DNA from: Propionibacteriaceae bacterium
GTDB lineage: Bacteria; Actinomycetota; Actinomycetes; Propionibacteriales; Propionibacteriaceae
DNA length: 12,807 bases
Assembly (NCBI GenBank): GCA_031265725.1
Contig: JAISCH010000308.1
Location: forward strand, 1 to 12,807
Direction: 5' to 3'
Shown: piece after piece, positions 6,610-12,807 of the stretch
Layout of the letters: every line of letters starts with the position of its first letter
How positions within the stretch are numbered: the first letter of the stretch is position 1
Translations under genes and position numbers: made by a program
The notes under the pieces: model-generated
What the model was told of the DNA's origin: nothing
The model's database searches: none
Seen by the model: the letters and a program-made list of their open reading frames with translations, nothing else

Positions 6610-7922
6610 GACATAGCCCTCCAGACGATCTCGAAAAACCCAGCGGCCAAAGCCCCGGCCGGGAGCACGAACACCAGCCCGAAACCGCGCAGAGCATCGG
6701 TCAGCATTCCCAGCCGGGCCGTGTCGTTCTCATTGGTCTCTACGCAGGAGACCAGGACCAGGATGGCGGCCAACCCGACCAGAATCCCAAAACTCAGCGG
6801 GCCGCTCCCCAACACCATCCAGACGGAGACTCCGCACATGGCTGCCGCGCCGACCCGTGGCGTGATCCTGGCGATATGAGAGGTGGTGGGATTGACGAAG
6901 CAGAGCGCTGCCAGCGCACACCCCAGCGTCGCTATCGACGCCCAGCCCTCAATCGAGTCCAGGGCGATTTTCCGGGCCACGAACGGCGTCATCGCGGTCG
7001 CCAACAGCACAGCGCCGATGACCACGGAATCCAGGATGCCCTGCGCGTCATACAGCGTCCGCCTGGTTTTGACATCGGTGATCCGGGTCGGCGAGTCCAC
7101 CGCTGGCACGCGTAGAGTCGGCGCGAAAGTCGTCAGCAAAGGCATATCGACCAGTTGGGTGTCGGGGACGCGCAGCGCGTATTCCGGGACGACGTTCACC
7201 GCCAACGCCGCCAACGCCAGCATGACCGGGGCCACGATTTCAACCCCCCAGTCGAGCACTGCGGCCAGCGCGGTCAGCGCCGCCACACCAGCCCAGAACA
7301 GCATCGCCGCCAGGTTCGCCCCCAAGCGCCGCCACAGCCAGGCCACCAGCGCGATACCGAACGCGGTGCAGCACACCAGCGGAACGCAGATTCTCCAGAC
7401 ATAGGGACTCGATTGGTCCAAGAAAGCCATCACCGCAGCGCCAGCCAGCAGCGGCAGGCAGATGGCCCCCCATGACTTGAAGATCGAGCCGGTGCAGAGC
7501 ATGAGCGTGAGCACAGTCAACAGGGACAGCGCGGCGAGGCCGTATCGCGCCCAATCGTTCAGCACGAAGAGATCAGCCAATGACGCAGCCAACACCGCGT
7601 CCGCTGCCGCCGCGAACATGACCGTGCCGACAATCGCGCCAGCCTTGCGCAGGCCAGTCGTCTGAGATTTTGCGATCTGAGCAGCGGCCCTGGATGCCTT
7701 CGTCTCAGCCACTGCCAGCAGCACGCCGGTCGGCAGATCGCCACCGATCACCGAACCCGGATCAACGGCGGTGCCGTCCGAAAGCGTGATGGAGAGCCGC
7801 CCCGAGGCCGTGTCGATCTGCAGCATGGCCAACAGCCCGGCGACAGTCGTCCCAACCGGGACAGCTATGTCGTCATGCTCGCTGCCCCAAGACACAGTCG
7901 CGGTAGCCATCGCCGAAGCCAT
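6606..7922 (-). CDS. Second, divergent EccD-like type VII membrane protein
   Basis: The 438-residue protein has the EccD architecture: a short N-terminal ubiquitin-like domain (about residues 7-70; TVSWGSEHDDIAVPVGTTVA, then an LSITLSDGTAVDPGS hairpin pattern), a basic linker (about 75-90) and 11 countable hydrophobic segments. By eye it is only distantly similar to the EccD encoded two genes downstream, and its ubiquitin-like domain is shorter, so the two are not a recent duplication. It is the first gene of the minus-strand operon. ATG at 7922 has GGAGG (7932-7936 read on the minus strand) 9 nt upstream; the next ATG, four codons in, would be too far from it. It could pair with the other EccD in the complex or fill the place of EccE, which is absent here. 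The family call is good; the specific role is inference. Confidence 0.85.
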   Translation of the reverse strand: MASAMATATVSWGSEHDDIAVPVGTTVAGLLAMLQIDTASGRLSITLSDGTAVDPGSVIGGDLPTGVLLAVAETKASRAAAQIAKSQTTGLRKAGAIVGTVMFAAAADAVLAASLADLFVLNDWARYGLAALSLLTVLTLMLCTGSIFKSWGAICLPLLAGAAVMAFLDQSSPYVWRICVPLVCCTAFGIALVAWLWRRLGANLAAMLFWAGVAALTALAAVLDWGVEIVAPVMLALAALAVNVVPEYALRVPDTQLVDMPLLTTFAPTLRVPAVDSPTRITDVKTRRTLYDAQGILDSVVIGAVLLATAMTPFVARKIALDSIEGWASIATLGCALAALCFVNPTTSHIARITPRVGAAAMCGVSVWMVLGSGPLSFGILVGLAAILVLVSCVETNENDTARLGMLTDALRGFGLVFVLPAGALAAGFFEIVWRAMS

Positions 7923-7939
7923 AGCCTGCCACCTCCATA

Positions 7940-7970
7940 TCTATAAGAGGGCCACACCCGCTGCGCTCAA
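7940..7970 (-). promoter_or_regulatory. Weak candidate promoter for the minus-strand operon
   Basis: Read leftward, TTGAGC (7970-7965) and TTATAG (7946-7941) are 18 bp apart. The implied transcript start would fall almost on the ribosome binding site at 7936-7932, leaving very little leader, so the true promoter may lie further upstream. Confidence 0.2.
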
Positions 7971-8028
7971 CTGCCTTGTGGGGAACCCTAAGCGAACAAA
8001 ACCCGGCTGACACGTCAACGTTTCACTC

Positions 8029-8059
8029 CCCTAGCGGTCTAGGGACTCTGCAGAGAGTC
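8029..8059. repeat. Two abutting perfect inverted repeats, candidate operator
   Basis: CCCTAG-CGGT-CTAGGG (8029-8044) is followed at once by GACTCT-GCAG-AGAGTC (8044-8059), sharing one G. Each has a perfect 6-bp arm and a 4-base centre. No T-tract follows, so terminators are unlikely. The position, about 110-140 bp from the operon start and 200-230 bp from eccC, suits a shared operator. Confidence 0.5.
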
Positions 8060-8155
8060 TATCGTCCCGCTCCCCCAGAAAGAGGTGCTGGGGTCGCCTA
8101 GCTTTGCTTGGTGGTCGAAACTTCTACGAATGAGCCGAGTTTTGTTCTTCTTGGG

Positions 8156-8176
8156 GTCCGGCAGAAAGTACCGGAC
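8156..8176. repeat. Perfect inverted repeat upstream of eccC
   Basis: GTCCGG (8156-8161) and CCGGAC (8171-8176) flank nine bases. It lies about 45 bp upstream of the candidate eccC -10 element and could be an activator or repressor site. Confidence 0.45.
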
Positions 8177-8220
8177 TGGAGCGGAGCGGGAGGAGGACAC
8201 TTTTTGGGGCAACCAGACGA

Positions 8221-8226
8221 TAGAAT
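8221..8226 (+). promoter_or_regulatory. Candidate -10 element of eccC
   Basis: TAGAAT fits the actinobacterial TAnnnT -10 pattern and implies a leader of about 30 nt before the GTG at 8263. No good -35 hexamer is found at 16-19 bp, so this is tentative. Confidence 0.3.
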
Positions 8227-8252
8227 CAATCGAAATAGCACCCCCTATTCCT

Positions 8253-8257
8253 GGGAG
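8253..8257 (+). promoter_or_regulatory. Ribosome binding site of eccC
   Basis: GGGAG lies 5 nt before the GTG at 8263. It decides the non-ATG start, since the next in-frame Met codon (residue 40) lies inside the first membrane helix. Confidence 0.65.
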
Positions 8258-8262
8258 ATCAG

Positions 8263-11200
8263 GTGACGGTTACCGAGCGAGAAGAGCTGGAGGCCCCAGA
8301 ACTACCCACGGGCTATATCTCTTTGCAACCTCCCCCGGACCAGGTGGAAGCCCAAGGCGCGGGAAATATCCTGGCGACAATGATCCCGATGATGGGTTCG
8401 ATGGGCGTGATGGTCTTCATGGCGTTGGCCAATAACAACACCACCTCGCTGATCATGGGCGGCGGCATGGTCTTCGCCATGTTGGCGATGGTCGGTTTCA
8501 ACGTCTACCGGCAAGTCGGCGGGCACCGGAAAAAAGTGAGCGCCGCCCGGAGGGAGTATTTGGCATATCTGACTGAGATGCGTGAGTCCGTGCGCACCGT
8601 CGCCAAGAAACAGCGCCGGTTCACCAGTTGGCATCTGCCCGATCCCGGTGCGCTGGTGCTGATGGCTGAGGAGAGGTCGCGGGTGTGGGAGCGTGACCCG
8701 GGTGCCGCTGAAGTGCTCAACGTCCGCCTGGGCTCGTCCACCCAGCAGCTCTCGATGGAGTTGGACACTCCGCCGCTGCCACCGCTGGCCAATCCCGATC
8801 CGGTCTGCCATTCCGCGCTGAACCGCTTCATCGCCGTCCATTCCTCAGTCGATGACATGCCTTTCGGCGTCTCGCTGGGCGATTTCTCCCATATCGAGGT
8901 TGCTGGAGCGGAGCAGGACACAAAAGCCCAAGTCAGAGCGATGATCGCCCATGTGACTACGTTGATTCCGCCGAATCTGCTCCGGGTCGCCGTGCTCTGC
9001 CCGGAGCGACGGCGACCGGATTGGGAATGGGTGAAGTGGCTGCCGCATGCCCGTTCCACTGAGGTCACCGACGCTCTCGGCCCCGCCCGGATGATTGTCT
9101 CGGACTACGCCGATCTGACCGACCTGCTCGGTGACGAGGTGAGCCACCGGCCAGCGTTCAAACCCCGTGGTGACCTGACCCCGTGGCCGCAGTACCTGCT
9201 GATTCTTGACGATATGGAGCTGCCAGCCAACACCAGGTTGGGGGCCGCCGACGGCACCGCTGGCGTGACGGTGGTGACGATGCCGACCGCCTGGCGTCCG
9301 ATGACCTCGGTGACGACCGTGCGGTTGATCGTCCATCCCGCCGCCGAGCCAGGCGAGCGGAACGCGATTGAAGTCGCACTGATCGACCAGACCCCGCTCG
9401 TCGCGCTGGGCGACCAGATGAGCATTCCGCAAGCTGAGGCCATCGCCCGGAGGCTGGCCTCCTGGACTGAGGAGGACCGCAAGGAGAGCGCAGCGACTCC
9501 GATTGGACGTTCCGATCCCAAACGTGCGGTCGACCTGATGGAATTGCTCGGGGTGGGCGATATCCGGGACTTCGATCCGGAACGGCAGTGGAAGCGCCGG
9601 GAGGGCAACGACCGGCTCCGGGTGCCTTTCGGAGTGACCCCGGAAGGCGTCCCGGTGACTATCGACATCAAGGAATCCGCCCAATTCGGCATGGGTCCGC
9701 ATGGGTTGTTGATCGGTGCCACCGGCTCCGGAAAGTCCGAGGTGCTGCGCACTTTGGTGCTCGCCCTGGCCCTGACCCACTCCCCTGAACAACTCAATTT
9801 CGTGCTGGTCGATTTCAAGGGCGGTGCCACTTTCGCCGGTATGTCCGAGTTGCCGCATGTGTCGGCGATGATCTCCAACTTGGAGTCGGAGCTGTTCCTG
9901 GTCGACCGGATGCAAGACGCTCTGCGCGGCGAGATGGTTCGCCGCCAGGAGCAGTTGCGCAAAGCTGGCAACTACGCCAATGTCACCGATTACGAAGCTG
10001 ACCGCGTCGCTGGCAAGCATGATTACGCCCCGCTGCCAGCGCTGTTCCTGATCCTGGACGAATTCTCCGAATTGCTGTCCGCCAAGCCGGATTTCATTGA
10101 CACCTTCGTGGCCATCGGACGGCTGGGCCGTTCCATGTCGATCCATCTGCTGCTGTCGTCTCAACGGCTGGAGGAGGGCAAGCTGCGCGGCCTCGACTCG
10201 CACCTGTCCTACCGCATCGGCCTGCGCACTTTCTCCGCTCAGGAGTCCCGTTCGGTGCTGGGCGTTCCGGATGCCTACGAGTTGCCCAGCGTTCCCGGCG
10301 TCGGCTATCTGAAAGCTGGCACCGAGGGGATGGCCCGGTTCCGCGCCTCGTATGTGGCCGCGCCGCCACCGGCCCGCAAGGCGGCCAGAGCGATCATCCA
10401 GCAGGCCGGTTCCAAGTCGGCCCCGATTCAGGTGTTGCCGTTCACGTCCACCCCACAATTGAAATTGGACGACTCCCCGGTCGAGGTCGAGCCGGAGCCG
10501 ACTGGCCCGGTCGTCATGCCTGGCGACGAGCGTTGGGTCGATATGGTCGAGATGGACATCGCCGTCGAGCAGATGCGCGGGAAGGGGATGCCCGCCCACC
10601 AAGTCTGGCTCCCTCCGTTGGACGTGCCGGACACTTTCGATCAGTTGATGGACGATTTGAGCGTCCAACCGGGTCTGGGCTTGGTCTCGTTGAAGTGGCG
10701 CGAGTCGGGACGGCTGCGCATCCCCATCGGCACTATGGATGTCCCGTTGGAGCAACGCCGGGACACGCTCGTCTTCGACCTGTCCGGGGCCGGTGGCCAC
10801 ATGATCGTCGTGGGTGGCCCGTTGACCGGCAAATCCACCGCGCTGCGTTCGTTGGTGATGGCCTTGTCGCTGACGCATACCCCGCAAGAAGTGCAGTTCT
10901 ATATTCTCGACTTCGGCGGCGGCACTTTCGCCACTTTCGAGGGTGGCACTCATATCGCCGGTATCGCCACCCGTGACCAACCTGATGTAGTCAACCGGAT
11001 GATCGCCGAGATCGTCGGCATCATCGACGACCGGGAGAAATACTTCCGCTCCAACCGCATCGACTCCATCGGCATGTACCGGGAGGGCCGCGCTGCGGGC
11101 AGGTACGACGACGGATACGGCGATGTTTTCCTGGTTGTCGACGGTTGGGCCACTATTCGCTCCGATTTTGAGGAATTGGAGCAGAATCTGCAAGTGCTCG

Positions 11201-12276
11201 CCGCCCGTGCGCTCACCTTCGGTGTCCACTTCATCATGGCCAGCGGCCGATGGATGGACTTCCGGCAGAATATCCGCGATGTGGTTGGCTCAAGATTTGA
11301 ATTGCGGCTGGGCGACACCGCGGATTCGGAGATAGACCGCAAGATCGCCCAACTCGTTCCGGAGGGACGGCCTGGGCGCGGCTTGGAAGTCGGCAAGCAC
11401 CATGCGCTGCTGGCCCTGCCCAGGGCCGACGGCGATCCCAATCCGGGCAATCTCGCCCAGGGCATCCAGACCACTCTGGCCGAGATCGCTGCGGCTAGGC
11501 CGGGTGAGTCCGGTCCGAAGCTGCGGCTGCTGCCGACCAAGGTCGATGTCGCTGAGCTGCGGCAGTTGGCCCCGGACAGCAAAGGCATCGTGCTGGGTAT
11601 CGAGGAGTCCCGCCTCGGTCCGCTCATCTTCGAGCCGCGCGTGGAGAGCCATCTCTATCTGTTCGGTGACGCCAAATCGGGGAAGTCCACGTTCCTTCGT
11701 TCCATCGTCCGCGAGATCGCCGCCAAGTACTCCCCGAAGGAGGCCCAGATCGTAGCGGTCGACCTGCGTCGCTCGATGCTCGGTGAGATCCCTGCAGATT
11801 ACCTGTTCTCCTATCTGACCACCCGTGACGAGGCCTCCACCGAGTTGGGCAATTTGGCTGACTTCCTGCGCCAACGCCTGCCGAATAGCACCGTCACTCC
11901 GGATCAGTTGCGCAACCGCTCCTGGTGGACCGGTGCCGAAGTCTGGGTGCTGGTCGATGACTACGACCTGGTGGCCACCAACTCCGGCAACCCAGTCTCC
12001 GTGCTGCAACCACTGATGGCGCAAGCCCAAGACATCGGCCTGCACATCATAGTTGCGAGACGTTCTGGTGGTGCCTCTCGCTCCGCCTACGAGTCCGTCC
12101 TCCAAACAATGACCGAATTGGGCCAGACCGGCATCCTCCTTTCCGGCAGCCCCGACGAAGGCGCCGTAATAGGCCGTCACAAAATGGTAAAAACCAATCC
12201 CGGCCGCGCCCAAGTAATCACCCGCGACGCCGGCCGAATAGCCGCCCAACTAGCCTGGTCCGACCGAAACACCTAA
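8263..12276 (+). CDS. eccC: Type VII secretion ATPase EccC (fused EccCa-EccCb)
   Basis: EccC is the FtsK/SpoIIIE-type motor that recognises WXG100 substrates and drives export. The 1337 residues are full length for the fused form. The N-terminus has the family's PTGYISLQPPP motif (15-25), two membrane helices (about 36-56 and 62-82), then the stalk domain. Three ATPase domains follow. D1 has Walker A GATGSGKS (K491) and Walker B LILDE (D599, E600). D2 has GGPLTGKST (K857) and VVDGW (D960). D3 has GDAKSGKST (K1141) and LVDDY (D1232). All three P-loops are intact, but only D1 has the Asp-Glu pair expected for strong hydrolysis, which agrees with what is known of the family. D3 is the domain that binds the substrate C-terminal signal in characterised systems. 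The gene is transcribed divergently from the other core genes. Its last ~120 bases are C-rich and use A- and C-ending codons unlike the rest. Confidence 0.98.
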   Translation: MTVTEREELEAPELPTGYISLQPPPDQVEAQGAGNILATMIPMMGSMGVMVFMALANNNTTSLIMGGGMVFAMLAMVGFNVYRQVGGHRKKVSAARREYLAYLTEMRESVRTVAKKQRRFTSWHLPDPGALVLMAEERSRVWERDPGAAEVLNVRLGSSTQQLSMELDTPPLPPLANPDPVCHSALNRFIAVHSSVDDMPFGVSLGDFSHIEVAGAEQDTKAQVRAMIAHVTTLIPPNLLRVAVLCPERRRPDWEWVKWLPHARSTEVTDALGPARMIVSDYADLTDLLGDEVSHRPAFKPRGDLTPWPQYLLILDDMELPANTRLGAADGTAGVTVVTMPTAWRPMTSVTTVRLIVHPAAEPGERNAIEVALIDQTPLVALGDQMSIPQAEAIARRLASWTEEDRKESAATPIGRSDPKRAVDLMELLGVGDIRDFDPERQWKRREGNDRLRVPFGVTPEGVPVTIDIKESAQFGMGPHGLLIGATGSGKSEVLRTLVLALALTHSPEQLNFVLVDFKGGATFAGMSELPHVSAMISNLESELFLVDRMQDALRGEMVRRQEQLRKAGNYANVTDYEADRVAGKHDYAPLPALFLILDEFSELLSAKPDFIDTFVAIGRLGRSMSIHLLLSSQRLEEGKLRGLDSHLSYRIGLRTFSAQESRSVLGVPDAYELPSVPGVGYLKAGTEGMARFRASYVAAPPPARKAARAIIQQAGSKSAPIQVLPFTSTPQLKLDDSPVEVEPEPTGPVVMPGDERWVDMVEMDIAVEQMRGKGMPAHQVWLPPLDVPDTFDQLMDDLSVQPGLGLVSLKWRESGRLRIPIGTMDVPLEQRRDTLVFDLSGAGGHMIVVGGPLTGKSTALRSLVMALSLTHTPQEVQFYILDFGGGTFATFEGGTHIAGIATRDQPDVVNRMIAEIVGIIDDREKYFRSNRIDSIGMYREGRAAGRYDDGYGDVFLVVDGWATIRSDFEELEQNLQVLAARALTFGVHFIMASGRWMDFRQNIRDVVGSRFELRLGDTADSEIDRKIAQLVPEGRPGRGLEVGKHHALLALPRADGDPNPGNLAQGIQTTLAEIAAARPGESGPKLRLLPTKVDVAELRQLAPDSKGIVLGIEESRLGPLIFEPRVESHLYLFGDAKSGKSTFLRSIVREIAAKYSPKEAQIVAVDLRRSMLGEIPADYLFSYLTTRDEASTELGNLADFLRQRLPNSTVTPDQLRNRSWWTGAEVWVLVDDYDLVATNSGNPVSVLQPLMAQAQDIGLHIIVARRSGGASRSAYESVLQTMTELGQTGILLSGSPDEGAVIGRHKMVKTNPGRAQVITRDAGRIAAQLAWSDRNT

Positions 12277-12300
12277 CCCATTCACTCACGATTATCCCTC
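12181..12300 (+). terminator. C-rich, G-poor 3' end of eccC, candidate Rho-loading segment
   Basis: About 47 C against 21 G over 120 bases, with the extreme part at roughly 12259-12298 nearly free of G. Earlier parts of eccC are balanced. No T-tracted hairpin directly follows the stop. The pattern suits Rho-dependent termination; this is inference from composition only. Confidence 0.28.
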
Positions 12301-12455
12301 ATTATTGAGCATGAGTCAGAAGACCTAGAAACCCACTTGCATCAAGTCTTTAGTGAGTACGCTGGCGAGCACTACTTGGAAAAATAACAAGCTAGGTGTT
12401 AAGACTGTAAAGTTGATAGACTGTTTGTACGATTACCCATTCATCTAGGAATGCC

Positions 12456-12807
12456 ATGTCAACGGATGACTCGCGTCTGATTTTTGTCTGCAACTTTAAA
12501 AGGATGCGCAAAATACTTATCATTTGGTACGGGCTTGGCACTCTTATCTGCCTGATAGGAGTTATCAGTGTTTTTGCACTTTATACTTGGACAGACATTC
12601 CACTCGAAAATTATGCAATTCTGCAAGGTACACTCTTCATTTTTGGGACCATTATTTGGTTGATACCCTTAATTTGGGCTTTGAAATTCCCTGACGCTCG
12701 ACTTGAGGAAATGTTTGCCGTTGGAGCCTTGCCTTTTCTTCCATTTAGGCAGCAACATTTTCGTGTGAATAGTGCAGGAATTCGATATTACGGCACTAAG
12801 GTATTCT
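12456..12807 (+). CDS. Unrecognised small membrane protein, AT-rich (3' partial)
   Basis: An open frame starts at ATG 12456 and stays open to the window end (about 117 codons). AGGA at 12447-12450, 5 nt upstream, is an acceptable ribosome binding site; the ATG at 12451 leads to a short frame ending within ten codons. The N-terminus is cytoplasmic-looking (basic KRMRK around residues 15-19), then two hydrophobic helices at about 20-42 and 51-75, separated by a short polar loop, and a soluble part from about 77 (LKFPDARLEEMF..., later HFRVNSAGIRYYG). This helix pair followed by a beta-rich start resembles small bacterial proteins with a membrane-attached PH-like or YcxB-like domain, but I do not recognise the family. 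GC is about 41%, far below the preceding genes, and codon use is AT-rich, suggesting separate ancestry. Whether it is linked to secretion is unknown. Confidence 0.7.
   Translation, partial: MSTDDSRLIFVCNFKRMRKILIIWYGLGTLICLIGVISVFALYTWTDIPLENYAILQGTLFIFGTIIWLIPLIWALKFPDARLEEMFAVGALPFLPFRQQHFRVNSAGIRYYGTKVF

Larger units (their letters stand above)
7923..8262. promoter_or_regulatory. Divergent regulatory region between the minus-strand operon and eccC
   Basis: These 340 bases must hold the promoters of the five-gene operon (leftward) and of eccC (rightward). The region contains three perfect 6-bp inverted repeats (8029-8044, 8044-8059, 8156-8176), a GG-rich stretch (8178-8196), and candidate promoter elements near both genes. 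No convincing protein or known RNA gene is seen. One shared control region would let a single regulator set the levels of motor and membrane core together. Confidence 0.7.

Noticed and set aside
7975..8060. Possible cyclic-di-AMP (ydaO-type) riboswitch, prompted by GGGGAACCCTA and nearby hairpins
   Set aside because: Only the short GGGGAACC string resembles the consensus; the other conserved segments and the long-range pairing could not be found on either strand.
8178..8196. G-quadruplex from five GG runs before eccC
   Set aside because: The runs are mostly two G long, so only a weak two-layer structure is possible. Such stretches are common in purine-rich GC-rich DNA.
8085..8435. A 116-codon plus-strand frame starting in the divergent region
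   Set aside because: It overlaps the start of eccC by over 170 bases in another frame, has no recognisable domain, and covers the likely eccC promoter and ribosome binding site.
8845..11229. A 794-codon open frame antisense to eccC
   Set aside because: It is the mirror of a strongly biased, high-GC coding strand. The translation is rich in His, Gln, Arg and Asp without hydrophobic-core or domain patterns, and it sits entirely inside a gene with unmistakable motifs.
12239..12252. 14-base TAGCCGCCCAACTA shared by the ends of eccC and mycP (inverted copy at 1541-1554)
   Set aside because: A 14-base match in a window of this size is near chance level once the shared codon bias at gene ends is considered, and both encode Ala-Ala-Gln-Leu.
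12343..12378. Hairpin after eccC (TAGTG with CACTA, and CAAG with CTTG)
   Set aside because: The two stems are split by a 4-base bulge and a large loop, and no T-tract follows on the plus strand, so it does not make a credible intrinsic terminator.
12402..12424. AGACTGT direct repeat with 16-bp spacing and TTGATA as promoter of the gene at 12456
   Set aside because: Seven bases repeated in AT-rich DNA is expected by chance, and no -10 hexamer sits at a proper distance from TTGATA.

Overview
This window holds the core of an actinobacterial type VII (ESX-like) secretion system. The recognisable family members (EccB, EccC, EccD, a mycosin-like MycP and an FHA/RDD protein) and a body of roughly 60% GC point to Actinomycetota. 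The gene set lacks EccE, EccA, EspG and PE/PPE genes. That fits a lineage outside the mycobacteria, such as Bifidobacteriales, Actinomycetales or Micrococcales, but the sequence does not settle which.

Layout. (1) Positions 2-1222, plus strand: the C-terminal part of a multi-pass membrane protein whose end resembles DUF2339 proteins; its 5' end lies outside the window. (2) 1223-1510: a convergent intergenic region with a hairpin and a 12-bp direct repeat. (3) 1511-7922, minus strand: a five-gene operon, in transcription order a second EccD-like protein, an RDD-linker-FHA protein, EccD, EccB and a mycosin-like protein. Four of the five genes overlap a neighbour by 1-4 bp, and the remaining gap is 7 bp. 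(4) 7923-8262: a divergent regulatory region with three perfect inverted repeats. (5) 8263-12276, plus strand: a full-length three-ATPase EccC. (6) 12277-12807: a sudden drop to about 41% GC, with the first ~117 codons of an unrecognised membrane protein running off the window.

How the parts fit. EccC is the ATPase motor, EccB the bitopic conduit and EccD the polytopic membrane part carrying a cytoplasmic ubiquitin-like domain. MycP is the membrane-anchored extracytoplasmic partner that in mycobacteria stabilises the complex. The FHA/RDD protein may bring phosphothreonine-dependent control. No WXG100 substrate gene is in the window.

Most notable points. The mycosin looks like a natural pseudoprotease: the catalytic Asp and oxyanion Asn are kept, but the His motif reads QGT instead of HGT and the GTS nucleophile motif is lost. 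There are also two different EccD proteins in one operon with no EccE, which suggests an asymmetric EccD1/EccD2 heterodimer. Both functional readings are inferences from single-sequence motif reading and need alignment and structure checks.
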